DNA from: Crambe crambe
Lineage: Eukaryota > Porifera > Demospongiae > Poecilosclerida > Crambeidae
Direction: 5' to 3'
Assembly: GCA_963924555.1 (NCBI GenBank)
Contig: OZ004591.1
Span: 4,092,001-4,156,000 of the forward strand
Length of the DNA stretch: 64,000 bases
In this document: piece by piece, positions 28,126-41,281 of the stretch
How the letters are laid out: every line of letters starts with the position of its first letter
Position numbering within the stretch: position 1 is the stretch's first letter
Made by a program: the position numbers and the translations under genes
The notes under the pieces: generated by a model
Told to the model about the DNA's origin: nothing
The model's input: only the letters and a program-made list of their open reading frames with translations
Databases searched by the model: none

Positions 28126-31100
28126 ATGACTGAAAGGTGTATCCAGGAGGTGTGGCCATTGTAACTTGAGAATCTATTAATGTGAAGATCAGCCATGATC
28201 TCATGGGAATCCCCCATGGTACCTCAACATTCGTTCAGAAGATTGAGCAGTGCTGGCCCCAGTCTATGAAAGCATAATAATGATTAAGATAGGAACTATG
28301 ATAAAAAAAAATATCTCAACATTCATAGCTACAACTGGTAGCTATGGATCAGTCATAATAAAGAAGACTTACATTAGGTGCTGATGCTACTGGGGAAATC
28401 CCTGGTTGGCTTCCAGATAATGGCAGAGATTGCACTGGAGGCAATACTTAAAAAAAAACAACAGTTACATCGATATCAACTGCAAGTGGATTTTTATCTA
28501 TCTATATATATCTTTATCATGGTATGCCATAGCTATAGTTGACATTACCATGAGATGAAATACACAGTACAAAGTAAGTGTAAGGTTCCTCAGCACCAAG
28601 AAGGTCAATGCTGTATCTCAGATCAGATTTAGTGGATGCCACACCTCTGTACAGAACTTTCAATTTGCAATATGAAAATTGCTTATGAAGTCGGTAAGTG
28701 TCCACATGAGACTTGAGAATCTGCATGTATATGGTCTAAAGTGACATTTTAATAATGAATTCAAACAATATAAAAATACCTGCAATGATAATAATAATAA
28801 GTTATTACAAAAGATAATCAAGTTTACTTACAATAGGCACAGTCAAAGGCTGAATTGTCCAACCTCCATCCAAATTAAGTCCATCTTTGGGAATACTCAA
28901 CTCTATTTTATTTTCTTTGAACAGGACAGGTTGTTCAAGTACAGTCCTATTGGGATATTTCTCCAGAAGGTTCTGTGGTGAATCAGAATTGAAACAAACA
29001 ATGTTGAATTCAGACAGATAACTCACTTTAGAATGGATTTCAGTGTCTGGAGTAATACTGAACGTAACTTCCCAATCATTATCAATTTCAGTGCATAATA
29101 GAAGGTAGCCTTTGTATAAATTGCGAGACTCAGGGCCATAACTCTGTTCCTGATTCACTTGCTCATGTCTTGCTGACTTTCTTGACTTTCTTGTCCTTGT
29201 GACACCATACTTGCTAAAATGTGTCACTTCAATTGTCCCATATCGACTGCGAATGGGGAAAATCCCATCTTTAAGTGGGCGGAATTGAGAGGGCAGTTGG
29301 GCTTCAGTGCTGATGACGAAGGATAACTCTTCAGCTTCTTCTGGAGTGTCAATGGTGCTGAAGTGCTCAATTTCCACAGTCACTGACCGAGTGAAGGAGT
29401 GAGAGCTGTGAATGGAGTAGATTCCACTCACCAACTCAGCACCATCAGGAAACTGGAACTGGCCAGAGAGAGCTGCCCTGACTCGAACAGAACACTCTGT
29501 GACATCAAGAGGTAAGGCATCCTGGGGTAAGTGGAGCTTGAAGCCATAATCCTTCAAAGTGAAACTGAGAGTTTCTCCTCTGTAAGCAAACGAGGTTGAT
29601 CCAATCACGTCCATTCCTCTCACATACTCTAATTATTATACAAACATGATGGACATAATAATGTGGATTAGCTCTCATATTATCAGCATTTTATATTTAC
29701 CATTCACTGAAGCACACATATTGGAAACTGTAGTCTGAGTTGCAATGGAATCAGTGGAAACTGAAGACTGAGTTGCCATGAAATCTGAAGATATAATTAT
29801 TATAACTAACATTGATCTCACAATAGAGTAAGGAATAAGGTGCAATGAATTGATTACAAACTCAGCTATACACACTCTATTTCAGCTTCACATAATTTCC
29901 TTCTTTGTTTCTCTGCTATCCTGTGCTTCCCTGGCATGTTGATCAGAAAATTGGCATAACTTTAAGTACATGCAGGACAGAAAATTCTGACCGTTCAATA
30001 CGTCTGACCCATAAGTTATACTCAGGCCTACCCACTATGCCTGCTCTCTGCTTTTATAGCAGCCATCTTCTTTGCCTCTGTAGCTCTCTCCTCAGCTGTG
30101 TGCACTCTTCTTTCAGTTTCGCTGCCTCTGTGACTCGTTCAGTAGTTATTTATGCTTATGTCTACTAATAAGTTGGTCAACGGCTGATTGACCAAGTTTA
30201 TAATTTGGCAGTATCCTCTCTGATCATAATTATTTCCCAGCAGAAATATTAAGCTAACTACCTGTAGACATTCTCTCTGCTTCCATGACTCTCTCGATTA
30301 GACTCTATACAGGGAAGGCAATGAGTTTTGATGATTGTTACAACTATGGATGTAGCTAGTATTGTATATAACTACATTATTGTAGTGATCTTATTGTAGT
30401 GATCCAGCTATACCTGCTGATAATCTCCTCTCTGCTTTTGTAGCTCTCTCCTCAGCTATGTGTACTCTCCTTTCAGCTTCACACACATGATTGGATTCTA
30501 TTAGGATTGGGGGTCACATAAGTCTTCCCTACTGTATACACACATTACTATATACCTGCTGACACTCTCCTCTCAGCTTCCCTGACTCTCTCTTCCAGAT
30601 CCTTCATTTTCTTTCTGATTCTCTCATTTGTCCCTCTCTGGCTGTTGTCAGCTACATCTGTCAGCACCCACTCTCCAGTGAGAGACTGCAACTCTGCAAG
30701 ATAACAGATGATATAGTCTGTGAACTGTGACTGCGAGAATTGGAAAACCATGGATCTGGAAATTTCTGACCTATCACTAAATAATACTTTTGACCAATCA
30801 CTAAATAAAATGTCTGACCTATCACTAATAGCTACCCTGTATTACAATTGAACTCAGATTTGAGAATAACTATAGTCCATATTGACTCAATTAATGCTAT
30901 AGCTACACATGCATTATTTTAAGCATGAGTCGATAGTATTAGAGTCTCTCTTTAATGAGAGCTGATCTATTGGTAGTACGTACAAACTTACCAAATCGTA
31001 GCACAGTGGTCTTGGCTGATTTCTTGTAGTCATCAGTAGTCATGCAACTCTTTGACCACTCACCAAGCATGACAACTTCTGTAACTCCTGGACTGATAGT

Positions 31101-33011
31101 AGAGGCAGCAGCACAATGGCAAAACATTGACTGCAGACTTGGAACTTGGACCTGCACATCAAATATACACACATGATTAAGAATTAGATCATGAACATGT
31201 GGGGGCTGAATTCATGAGTAGATATCGCTATGGCAATGTAGCTATGGAAGCACCTGTATAAAATGGGTGGACCTATAGTAGTGATTCCGGAAGCTAGACC
31301 TGCCCACATATAACTAGCTCTATCTCAGAGATCAATCAACACATGAACGCTTAACTCATATCCAGCAGCAGCTTAATAAATGTACTAACTACTCAAACAC
31401 CAAATGAACCAGTGTGTTATGTTCACAGTTAGTGCCATTAAATTTTAGTTCTATGGAGATTTATATGAGGAAAACGGTAAATCTGTATAACATCTATGTG
31501 CTTCACCTGTTCCTTGGTTAACCCACACCAGCAGGTAGGCCCTGTTATAAGCTAGCTAGTGATACCTAAACATCAAGCGCTTCTATAACCGTCAGGCTGT
31601 GCTGGCCGGCCAAAGTTTCAGGAAATGTATGGCTTCCGGAATCGCTACCTATAGCTATCAGTTACCTCTTTCCACTTCCCTGAGTCTAGATCCAACATCC
31701 ATACATCACTTAGTCTCATATTCTTAGAATTAAGTCCCCCAATCACTAACAGTTTAGGATTGTCTCTACCATAGCCCAAACAGACTGCAACATGATAATA
31801 TCTTGCCACTGGACAAGGTACTCCTTCCTGATGGGTAAGTTTTCGCCAGTACTACACAAATTTACAATATAATATTACAGTGATACAATATCTGACATGT
31901 AAGGACAAAGGTGTGGTAGCTATGCTGACTAATCACAAATAAATCTGGTCTCCCATCACTGCATGGTTATCCTCGCAGACTAAATTTTCTGTCACTATTG
32001 GTCCAGCCATATGCATGCATGCATGCATGCATGTGCAGACACATTAATAATGTGCATACTTATTATTATACCATTCTGTTAATGAGCAGCAGCTAGCTAT
32101 GACAAAGAGAACATCTCTGATAATTGCTAAACTAGTCCAATTGGTGCACAGAAGAATAAGGATACTTTGGTAGTTCAGATTATGAAGATTGAGATGGTGC
32201 AGGGGAATGTATAATAACCTTGTTAGATATTCAATTTTGGAAAAAAATCTAAAGATCCCAGAACATCATCATCTCACCATAGTAGTCAAGTCTATGATGT
32301 AGACATCATTGCTCTTCCTTTTTCCACTGTGGTAACCTCCAAACAACACTGCATGATTGTCGTCCATCATAGTGAAGGAGAAATCAGAACAGGGTGGAGG
32401 CCTCGTCCCACTGACTATAGGGGAGGACCATGTACCTGCAAAGATGTATGGAAAACCTAGCCTGTACATGTATCTTAAGGTAAATGATCCCCCACCTTTT
32501 TTGAGGTCAAAGATGTGCATCTCATTAGTCCACCAACTACCATTAATTTGACTATTATTTCTCACAAATCTGCTCCTGATTGGATGGGACCTGATGGGAC
32601 GCCATACCCTCCAAACAATACACATTTCTCTCCACAAACAGCCATACCATGACCCCATTTCTTCATTGGACTGTTAGCACAGTGTGGTGCCAATTCCCTC
32701 CACGATGACGTCCTAGTGTTGAACTCATAAAGAGATCCATAACGTGCCTGTCCATCAGTCCCTCCATACGTGTAAATATTATGTCCTGAAGATGCACAGG
32801 CACCACTGTAGAGCCAAAGGGGAGGGTCGCCTTCAGTTGTCTCACTTGTCCAAGACTCAAGGTAGCAATCAAAAGTCTCGATGGAAACCATCTTTTTCCC
32901 TCTTAACATAGAGAAATCTTCAGTACGTCCTCCCCACATATAGATCTGTCCATCTACGGCAGAAATGAAGGGAGCAAATCGAGGAGAGGGCTCGTCGAAA
33001 TGCACTGACAT
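27836..33011 (-). CDS. Kelch - coiled coil - ZU5 - Death domain protein (copy D)
   Basis: Starts at 33011 (MSVHFDEPSPRF, aligned with paralogues). Kelch exons lie at about 32500-33011, 32281-32439, 31672-31853 and 30992-31152. The LQSLTGEWVLTDVADNS module is at 30557-30693 and coiled coil at 30416-30499. A Thr/Ser linker exon (ATQSSVSTDSIATQTTV) occupies 29701-29784. A 797-nt ZU5 exon spans 28832-29628 (YGFKLHLPQDALP, then SGQFQFPDGAELVSGIYSI). Small exons follow at 28549-28721 and 28376-28449, and the Death-domain exon is 27836-28173 (ELYTTVASEWEFIGIQLQL). ZU5-Death pairs are scaffolding/signalling modules (UNC5, PIDD, ankyrin); Kelch propellers bind ligands. Oddities: the first exon has a one-base deletion relative to paralogues near 32565 that breaks its frame, and 29.8-30.3 kb holds degenerate coiled-coil exons. 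It may be a recent pseudogene or carry an assembly error. Confidence 0.7.
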
Positions 33012-33365
33012 TTTGCTCGAGCCCCACCCACTGACCTACCTTTTGCTCGAGCCCCACCCACTTTGTAAACCTTAAACAGCTTCCTGTTTACACCCACTTT
33101 TTAAAAAGAACTTATAGCTACTTAGCTAAAAGAAATTTTTTTGTGAGCATTTGTTTAGTTCATTCAAACAAAAGTTGGGTACTGTACTTCATGCATCTTC
33201 AAGTCCACCCAGGTGTCTGAATTCACTGGACTGGACTACTGGACTGGACTACTGGAATGGACTACTGGAATGGACTACTGGACTGACCAGTCATTGACCT
33301 GTCAGGCATTGGATGAGTAGCTGCAGGAATGGAGGTGCAGATATGTCATCTTTCTCTTAATGTAG
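33012..33365. repeat. Intergenic: short tandem repeat and duplicated MCM7 intron
   Basis: Contains a duplicated TTTTGCTCGAGCCCCACCCA motif (33013 and 33042), then a minisatellite of about 13-15 bp based on GGACTACTGGAATG / GGACTACTGGACTG (33220-33290), then MCM7 intron 14 sequence shared with 23480-23553. No gene is seen. Confidence 0.6.
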
Positions 33366-33564
33366 GAGTTCCAAGCCCATTGATGCCATTTATAGCATCC
33401 TTAGAGAAATGGCTGACCCTGACACTGTTCAGTTTGATGATGCACGTCAATGCATCCTTGCCAAGGGGTACACACCAGACCAGTTTGACGAGTGTCTTGA
33501 TGAGTATGAGAGACTGAATGTGTGGCAGGTCAACCAATCACGAACCAGGATCACTTTCATATAG
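33366..33564 (+). pseudogene. MCM7 last-exon fragment
   Basis: A copy of MCM7 exon 15 with acceptor and stop codon retained (ends ITFI then TAG) and two amino-acid changes against the intact gene (Arg to Gln, Arg to Cys). The only upstream MCM7 sequence is a short piece of intron 14. It marks the left edge of the second duplicated unit, and its position relative to the following kinase gene copies the arrangement at 23554-23915. Confidence 0.9.
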
Positions 33565-33713
33565 CACATGGATAGGCAGACATTGTGAACGTTATAAAAC
33601 TTCCTGTTACACCAACTTTTTTAAAAGAAACATTTTTGAAATAACTTTGTCGATTAAAATAATATCCTATACATCTAAACTAACTTTTGTGTGTGTGTGT
33701 GTGTGTTCAGAGT

Positions 33714-36700
33714 TCACTCGAATGTTTGGATATTGATCAGGAGTTCAGCAGCTGAGGGTCTGTTGTCTTTGTCTTGCTGAATGCATCGTCGGATCAAGTC
33801 CACCCAGTGCTGGTCTTGGATGGATGCTATCAACCGCTCACAAGCTGAGACTTCAGGGAATCGACAAGTGCACATCTCGACAAGGAGCACCCCAAAACTG
33901 AAGATGTCCATCTTGGGGGACTGGAGGGAAGGGTTGTGTGCCTCTGGAGCGGCATACACAGGAGAACCTGGTCCCACAGTCTGCAGTTGCTGCTGGAAGT
34001 TGACTGAACCATAATCGGTGACTTTAGCTCTCCAGCGATTGGAAGGCAGAGGCTCAAGGAGGACATTGGCACTGCTGATGTCGCGATGGACGATTGGGTC
34101 TGGCTGTATCAGGTGGAGATAGTTGAGGGCTCTGGCCACATCTAAACTGATGGAAGTCAGTTGATGGGCTGACATGTGGAAATCTTCCTTCTCCATTTCT
34201 CTCCTCAAACTAGTTGGCATTAGCTCCATCAATATCACCATGCCTTCATCCATGCAGGCTCCAATAAACAGCACCAAATTAGGATGTCGGATTCTGGAAG
34301 CCATGTCCATCTCTCGCATGAAGAGATCTTGGTAGTAGCCAGTCCTGATGGACTTGTAAAGCATCTTGGCAGCAACTTTGACTCCTCTGAATCTTGCAAC
34401 CTTCACTTCTCCCCAGCCTCCTCCTCCCAAACTCTCTTCTGTGATGTCTATTTCTCTCCTCTGCACCACCCAATGCCTCTCATTACCTCTGCTTTCTGCC
34501 TCCCTCGTATGCTGCTGCTCAGTTTGTTGAGTAGCTCGCTCATCAACTTCATGCGCTCTTCTTTCTGCTTCATGCATTCTTCTCTCTGCTTCAGTAGCTC
34601 GCTCTTCAACCACGTGCACTCTCCTTTCAGCTTCACGTGTTCTCATCTCAGCTTCTGTAACCCTCTGCTCTGCTTCTTTTATATGTTGTTCAGATGCTTG
34701 TGCTTCCTTGGCTCGTTGATCAGACTCTATAAATGCACCATGAAGATTAAAATGAAGAAAAAAGCTACATCCTTATACCCAGAAATAAGAAATGGAGGGG
34801 AGGAAGGGTTTGTCTAAAGTGATTTGCAGCCAGCCTCATTCCCAGGCCCTTTACCTCCAATTCAGTTATGTATAGGGGACGAAGCTAATTTACAGCCATT
34901 CTACTTTCTATTCCAACTTCTTAGCTTAAAAAGCAACTTCTTATACCAAAAATAATCAGAGGATATAATTCATAATGACGCTTTCTAAATTGTAATTTTA
35001 GCTAGAAGCCTTAATTTCCTACTTCCCTGACGTCAGACATACCTGCCAATACTCTTTCCTCAGCTATGTGCAGTCTTTTTTCAGCTTCTCTGACTCGTTC
35101 AGCTGCTTGTACCTCCCTTGCTAGTTGATCAGACTCTGAAAGCAAATTTAAGAATAATTAAGTATGTTGCCTCTTTGAATACTGATTCAAATATTTGACC
35201 AATGAGATATTAGTTTCATTCTTATATGGGGTAAGGGTTATACCTGCAGATCTTCTCCTCTCTGCTTCTATAGCAGCCCTCTTCTCTGCTTCTGCAGATC
35301 TCTCCTCAGCTGTGTGCATTCTTCTTTCAGCTTCACGTCCTCTCCTCTCTGCTTCTGTGACTCGTTCTTCAGCTAACCGTGCTCTTTCTTCCACTTCCGC
35401 AATCATATTCTCTGCTTCTTTAGCTCGTTGCTCAGCTGTTTGTGCTCTTTCTGTTTCCCTGGCTATTTGTTCTATAGGTTAACCATATAACAAGTGAATA
35501 ATATAGCATCAATGTCAATAGTAAATCTACAAATATTGGTCAATGAGTATATAACTACTCTCTCTCATTGATAGGAGAAATTAATTGGCCAGCATGAAGC
35601 TACATAATTATACAGAAAAATGATTCTACATACAAAGTACTCACCATTTGATATTCTCTCTGCTTCTGTAGCTCTCTCCTCAGCTGTGTGCAGCCTCCTT
35701 TCAGTATCACCAGACCTCCTCTCTGCTTCCCTTGCTCGTTGTTCAGCTTCACGTGCTCTTCTCTCTGCCTCTGTGACTCGATTTAACTCTACAGAGGAAG
35801 ATGATAATTAGCTACAACAATGATGTCTAGGATACTGAGTCCATGCAGCTACCTGTTGATAATCTCCTCTCTGCTTCTGTAGCTCTCTCCTCAGCTATGT
35901 GCACTCTCCTTTCAGCTTCACGCACATGATTGGATTCTATTAGGAGAAATGGAGTAATGAGTTATTAGAGTTATTTAGCTACACTTAACCATACCTGCTG
36001 ATATTCTCCTCTCAGTGACTCTTTCTTCAAGATCCCTCACTATTTTATCCCTTCCAACCACATCCACTGGTCTTGCTGCTACTGCACTCTGCATTTGACT
36101 CATCTTCACCATTTTCTCCCTGATCCTCTCACTTGTCCCTCGCTGGCTGTTGTCAGCTACATCTGTCAGCACCCATTCTCCAGTGAGAGACTGCAACTCT
36201 GCAAGACAACAAAAATAATAGCATTGTGAAGCTGAAACTGCACCCTATTAGGAGACTAATCATTGTGAACACGACATCCTGATCAACATGACAGGTTGAT
36301 GTTACAGTATCATCATAACTCTGTATATAATCTGCTATCATTCACTATCTGAGCAATTGAATAGTACTATGAGCTACTTTACATTGATGTTTCTGAAGGA
36401 ATGCAGATATTCTTCATTCTAGTGATCTGATCTACAGGCAACATTGATTAGCTGTTCAGCGATTGAGCTGATCATGACTCATTGTGTATTCAGTTAATGG
36501 TGCAGTGAGTAAAGCTGACTCTCAGGTGATATGAATCCATCCAGACAGTTACATAACTATGTACATGTAGGAAACTAATTTTTACCACAAAGCACTTACA
36601 CTTACTGACAAAATGCTGTACAGTCAATCATGCTTGCCTATTGCATTAATGCACATGCTGGACACTACTAATCATGACAGACCACCTGGTGAATTTAGAG

Positions 36701-38888
36701 TGTAGACCTAGATGAGTCATGAGCTATAAATAACTAGAACTAGCTATAAAGAGTTAAATAAGTACATGTCAAAATTAACATTGCACTTTGTCCTAGTAGT
36801 ATAATAAAAGGAGCCTCACCAAATCGTAGCACAGTGGTCATGGACAACTTCTTGAAGTCATTGTCAGTCTTATACTTCTTTGGCCATTCAGGACAACCAC
36901 CAAACATGACAACCTCTGTCACTCCTGGACTGATAGTAGAAGCAGCAGCACAATGGTAATATCTTGACTGGAGACTTGGAACTTGGACCTGCATAATTAT
37001 CATGCATGTGTATACAATATTTGTACAGGATAGCTGAGCTGAGTGGATATCAGCTACAGCAAAGTATGGACACATGTCTATTGTTGGATGGAGCACGTTT
37101 GGAATACTCTCATCGTTATGACACAGTTCAGGTGAGGTATCGAGCTTGTCACTCACATTCACTTACCTCTTTCCACTTCCTTGAGTCTAGATCCAATATC
37201 CACACATCACTTAGTGCCACACTATTAGCATCAACTCCCCCAGTCACTAAAAGTTTAGGGTTGTCCCCACCATAGCCCAAACAGACTGCAACATGAGAAC
37301 TTCTTTCCACTGGACGAGGTACTCCTTCAAGTTTACTCCAAATCTGTATAAAGGTACACAATAGGGAGAAAAACAAACAATTGTATGGAGGATAGCTATG
37401 ATACTTATTATTAACGAAAAAGGCACGTTTTAATTCTTATTATTCATCCATACATCTCACCATAGTGCTCAAGTCTATGATAAATGCATCATTGCTCCTT
37501 TTACCACATTGTCTACCTCCAAACAACACTGCACGGTGGCCATCAATCATGGTAAAGGAGAAAGCATTACAGGGAGGTGGCCTTGTCCCACTGACAGTAG
37601 GGGAGGACCATGTACCTGCAATGGATTCATAGAAATATCTGTTACGTAGTAACTGAGTCTTAAATGGAGTACAGTATGTACAGATCATGAAATGAAGTAT
37701 TACTTCATCATGTGTAATTGTTACAGAACTATGACACTGATGACTGCATCTTTATAGTGAGATCTTCCAGAACTAACAGGTATAGAGGGAAGGAGGTGTC
37801 TGGTCAAACTCTTATAATGGACTTGTTAATTTTTTTTTTTTTGGTATCATGTGATATCATGGAAGGGTTATAGCCTCGTACCCAGGCCTATTTTTTAGGC
37901 CTGGGTACAAGGCTAGGAAGGGGTATGGAATTTTGCATGAGGATTGTACTGTTAGTACTATGTCATAGTCATATAAATAAGATGCAATGGAATGCGATAC
38001 ATTGCAATAGCTAACTAGTTATAAACTGCAATGGATTTGCCATCTATAAAGACAGTCTCCTATAGATAAACAGATTCCTGTCTCAAACAACCTACGGAAG
38101 TAAAATATCACCCACATGATATGATATGCCTCTTGTTTATATGAGATGATTAGCTGAGGTTCTTGAAGTGGCTGGTGCAACTTAGAACAAGCCGGTAACA
38201 TGTATATCCCAGTTAAGAAGTGAATGTGAGATATTAATGATTATGTGAGTGATGTCTGCTCCCTGCCTTAAATAGGTCCCATCATGTTTTAAACTTTTCC
38301 CCAGTACCTAAAACCTTCAGATTTTTCAGTGAATATTTCCATGCACTTGTTGTGTGAAAAAAATGATGCTCCCTCACCTTTTTTGAGGTCAAAGGTGTGC
38401 ATCTCATTAGTCCACCCACTTCCATCGGTTAAACTATTATCTCTTACAAAGTCTGCTCCTGACTGGGTGGGGCCTGATGGAATGCCATGTCCACCAAACA
38501 ATACGCATTTCTCTCCACACACAACCATACTACAGAACAGTTTCTTCATGGGACTGTCAGCACTGTGTGGTGCCAATTCCCTCCATGATGACGTTCTAGT
38601 GTTGAACTCATATAGAGATCCATAATATGACTGTCCATCAATCCCTCCATACGCGTAGATGATATGTCCTGAAGATGCACAGGCACCATAGTAGCACCAA
38701 GGGGGAGGGTCTCCTTTAGTTGTCTTTCTTGTCCAAGTCTCAAGGTAGGAATCGAAACTCTCAATGGACACTATCTTTTTCCATCTACTCGTAGAAAAAT
38801 CTTCAGTACATCCTCCCCACATATAGATCTGTCCATCGACGGAAGTAAAAAAGGGACTGAATCGAGGAGAGGGCTCGTAGAGAGCCAT
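33714..38888 (-). CDS. Kelch - coiled coil - TKL-like protein kinase (copy B)
   Basis: Starts at 38888 (MALYEPSPRF). Exon 1 (38378-38888) carries several Kelch blades with GG-doublets (IYMWGGCTEDF, YAYGGIDG, VLFGGHGIPSG). Exons at about 37458-37617, 37168-37343 and 36822-36988 complete the propeller. Exon 35997-36198 holds the LTGEWVLTDVADNS module and IREKM helix. Coiled-coil exons lie at about 35853-35936, 35645-35790, 35246-35472 and 35044-35136. The last exon (about 34727 to 33714) has more AEER/EAERR heptads, then a kinase domain with GGGGWGEV, VAAK, HRDISSANVLL, DYG and APEA. Catalytic Lys, HRD Asp and DYG Asp are present, so it should be active. No signal peptide or membrane segment is seen, so it is probably cytosolic. 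It is a putative sensor-kinase; ligand and pathway are unknown. Confidence 0.82.
37871..37915. repeat. Foldback hairpin in Kelch-kinase B intron
   Basis: TAGCCTCGTACCCAGGCCTA and its near-perfect reverse complement are separated by five T (arms 37871-37890 and 37896-37915). Paralogue C has only the right arm (46357-46374) and lacks about 70-100 bp of neighbouring sequence. Confidence 0.85.
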
Positions 38889-39712
38889 TTTGCACGAGAC
38901 CCACCCACGTACCTATCAAGAAAGCCACGCCCATCGCATTTTATACATCTAAAAATTAATAAAAAGACTGTCAAGATCAAGAAAGGATCTCTTTGATTTC
39001 ATGATGGATCTGGCACAGAAAGTCTATATAAGTGACTCCTTCCCACTGCCCTGCCCCCTTGTCCTCCTTTAGGAGTCTTCTGAAGAATATCTCACTCTTA
39101 TCCTTTTGTTTGCACACTACCAACTAGAAAGGAGATAGATATAAAATTGCTAAGTCAAATACATGAATCATACATTATCAAGGGAAAATTTGCTGCCAAT
39201 AATTTGACATAGCTTTGTTATGTATATCAAACCATACACTTCTGACTTGCTCACCTTCAGGCAGTGTTGCCTTGAGGCCTGGAGCTGGTCCAAAACACCC
39301 CTCACCCGAAAGGACAAAGGATTGTCCAGTGCAGGGAGAGCATGCTAAACAACAAAGAATTCCACAATCCACATGACCTGATAAGACACAAGATGTGGGT
39401 ACTCACAATTTCAGTATTGATCTGAGCTAGTGAGGGTACACCAAACACCTTCTGGACAGAGTCGGCTGTCCTATCCACATCGCCATCACCAGACCATTCT
39501 CTATATGAATATACAACCATACATAATTCACATTATAAGTCACACCACCAAACAAGGTAAATACAGTGGAAGCTCCATAAAGGACACTCCAAATTAGGAC
39601 AAACCTCTCAAACTCAAGAAAGGACAATCTAAAAGTACCTCTGTATATGAAATAACTTCCAAAAGAGGACAACCTCTCCACAAAGGGGTCCTAAGTGTGT
39701 CCATTAGTCCAC

Positions 39713-39714
<2 letters not shown>

Positions 39715-39743
<29 letters not shown>

Positions 39744-39791
39744 TGTATGTATGTATGTATGTATGTATGCATGCATGCATGCATGTATGTC
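39715..39791. repeat. (GTAT)n microsatellite
   Basis: About 77 bp of ATGT repeats ending in a few ATGC units, in an intron-like part of SEC24 pseudogene copy 1. Confidence 0.95.
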
Positions 39792-41116
39792 TAGAGCTTA
39801 CCTATGATGTAAAAACCAGTTTTTGCCCTGTACATCTCATTAGAGGAGGAAGACCCTTCTCATTAGTATCTAGATCATGCTATACATACACATGTAGTCA
39901 TAGCAATAATGATCAGAGAGGAACTTGTAAGCATGGAAACCCCTTACCAAAGCAAACATCCTTGGATAAATGAAAGGACCCACTAAGTTAGTGGACATGT
40001 TCAAAAGACAGTGCATCATCCAACACTTCTCGTCAATACTCACAATGGGAGCTGAAGAAATAAAATAACCACTGATCACAAAACATCAGCAAAATGGAGT
40101 CTATCATTAGGTGTGAGCCTAATATGCTAGCATAATTTTGAGCATAATAGCATCGCTAGCATATTTGGCAAAATAGTAGGTAGAGTTCCTATGCATGCAG
40201 TGCAGGCAATTCTTCAAAGGTCAAGATAACTATTAATGCTCCAAAACTTCCTTTTGGGGCTCAATCAGCTCTGGAAAGTACTACTTGTACAACTGTCTGG
40301 TATCAATCATCAATCCATAAAGTTATCACATGTACTCACTGACTCATAAAAATTAATCTGCAACTATATTGGACTTTTTGGCTTTGTTTAAAGAACCAAA
40401 ATTGTGGGCATAACTTGAGCATAATGGGAGTAGTAGTCAATCATAGTTTTATGGTTGACAAGGGTGCATTAATTAGATTGTCTCTCAGATATGCCCACAC
40501 TCACAGATACCTACAGATATTAAAGAGATTATTATGTAAAAGGGCCACTTCTGTATAGCAGTCATTTCTCCCCGCAGCTCCATTCCAGAGCGAACCACTG
40601 GCTCCAACACTGCCTAAGGGGCCTTGTTGGATGAAAAGATATCAGGAAGCTGAGACAGCAAACTGAACCAAAAAATAGAGTGAGTTAGCTTGAGAGAGAG
40701 AAAGAAAAATGATAAAAAAATTTTTGGCATGAATTGGCAAAATAGGTAATCAACTTTACAAGGTTCAGGCAGAGCTTGTAACTCCAGGATTAAACTCTAT
40801 TTCATAACCAGCATTCTCACAGCATACTAGATATAGAGCCCAACAAACCAACCATTCAGTATTAATTTTAGATACCAAATATCAATACATGTAGGTAGAA
40901 AAACATGGCCCCACTGGCTACCGACTACTCTCACCTCTATCAATACTCCCTTTCACATTGTAGAACTGGATCACTCGGTCGTACGTCACAAACCCTACTT
41001 GAATGGGGGAGCCCCCTTCATAGTGGCACTGCATCAGTTAAATAATATGTTTTACTATCAATATCAACATAGTTTCCCTTCCTATTACCACAAAGCAACA
41101 AAAAATTTTTTTCTGT

Positions 41117-41281
41117 AGCTTGCCAAAATTGAAGTGTGTGGACCATAAAATTTGTGACCCTGGTGGTCAAGGTGGCAGAAATACTCTGAAGGAACTGAAG
41201 GGGGGAGCAATGGAATCAAAAACAAACATAACAGAAGAGGATGAAAGAGATCATTACAAATCATTACACAATGACCCTTAA
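41117..41281 (+). other. Candidate plus-strand exon of unknown gene, copy 1
   Basis: After a strong polypyrimidine acceptor (TTTTTTTCTGTAG) an open frame reads LPKLKCVDHKICDPGGQG, followed by a charged tail ending DERDHYKSLHNDP and a stop. The same frame is open in the paralogous segment at 50036-50201. It lies antisense within the SEC24 remnant. I do not recognise the family; it may be the terminal exon of another transposed gene. Confidence 0.3.

Noticed and set aside
34284..34817. Plus-strand 177-codon frame opposite kinase copy B
   Set aside because: Serine/phenylalanine-rich antisense of coiled-coil repeats (AEERR codons read backwards).
39178..39372. Cys-rich minus frame (CCLACSPCTGQSFVL) seen in both SEC24 segments
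   Set aside because: It is the SEC24 LPALDNP exon read in the wrong frame.
39715..39791. Array-like repeats suggesting CRISPR
   Set aside because: Simple tetranucleotide microsatellite with no spacers, in a eukaryotic intron-rich context.
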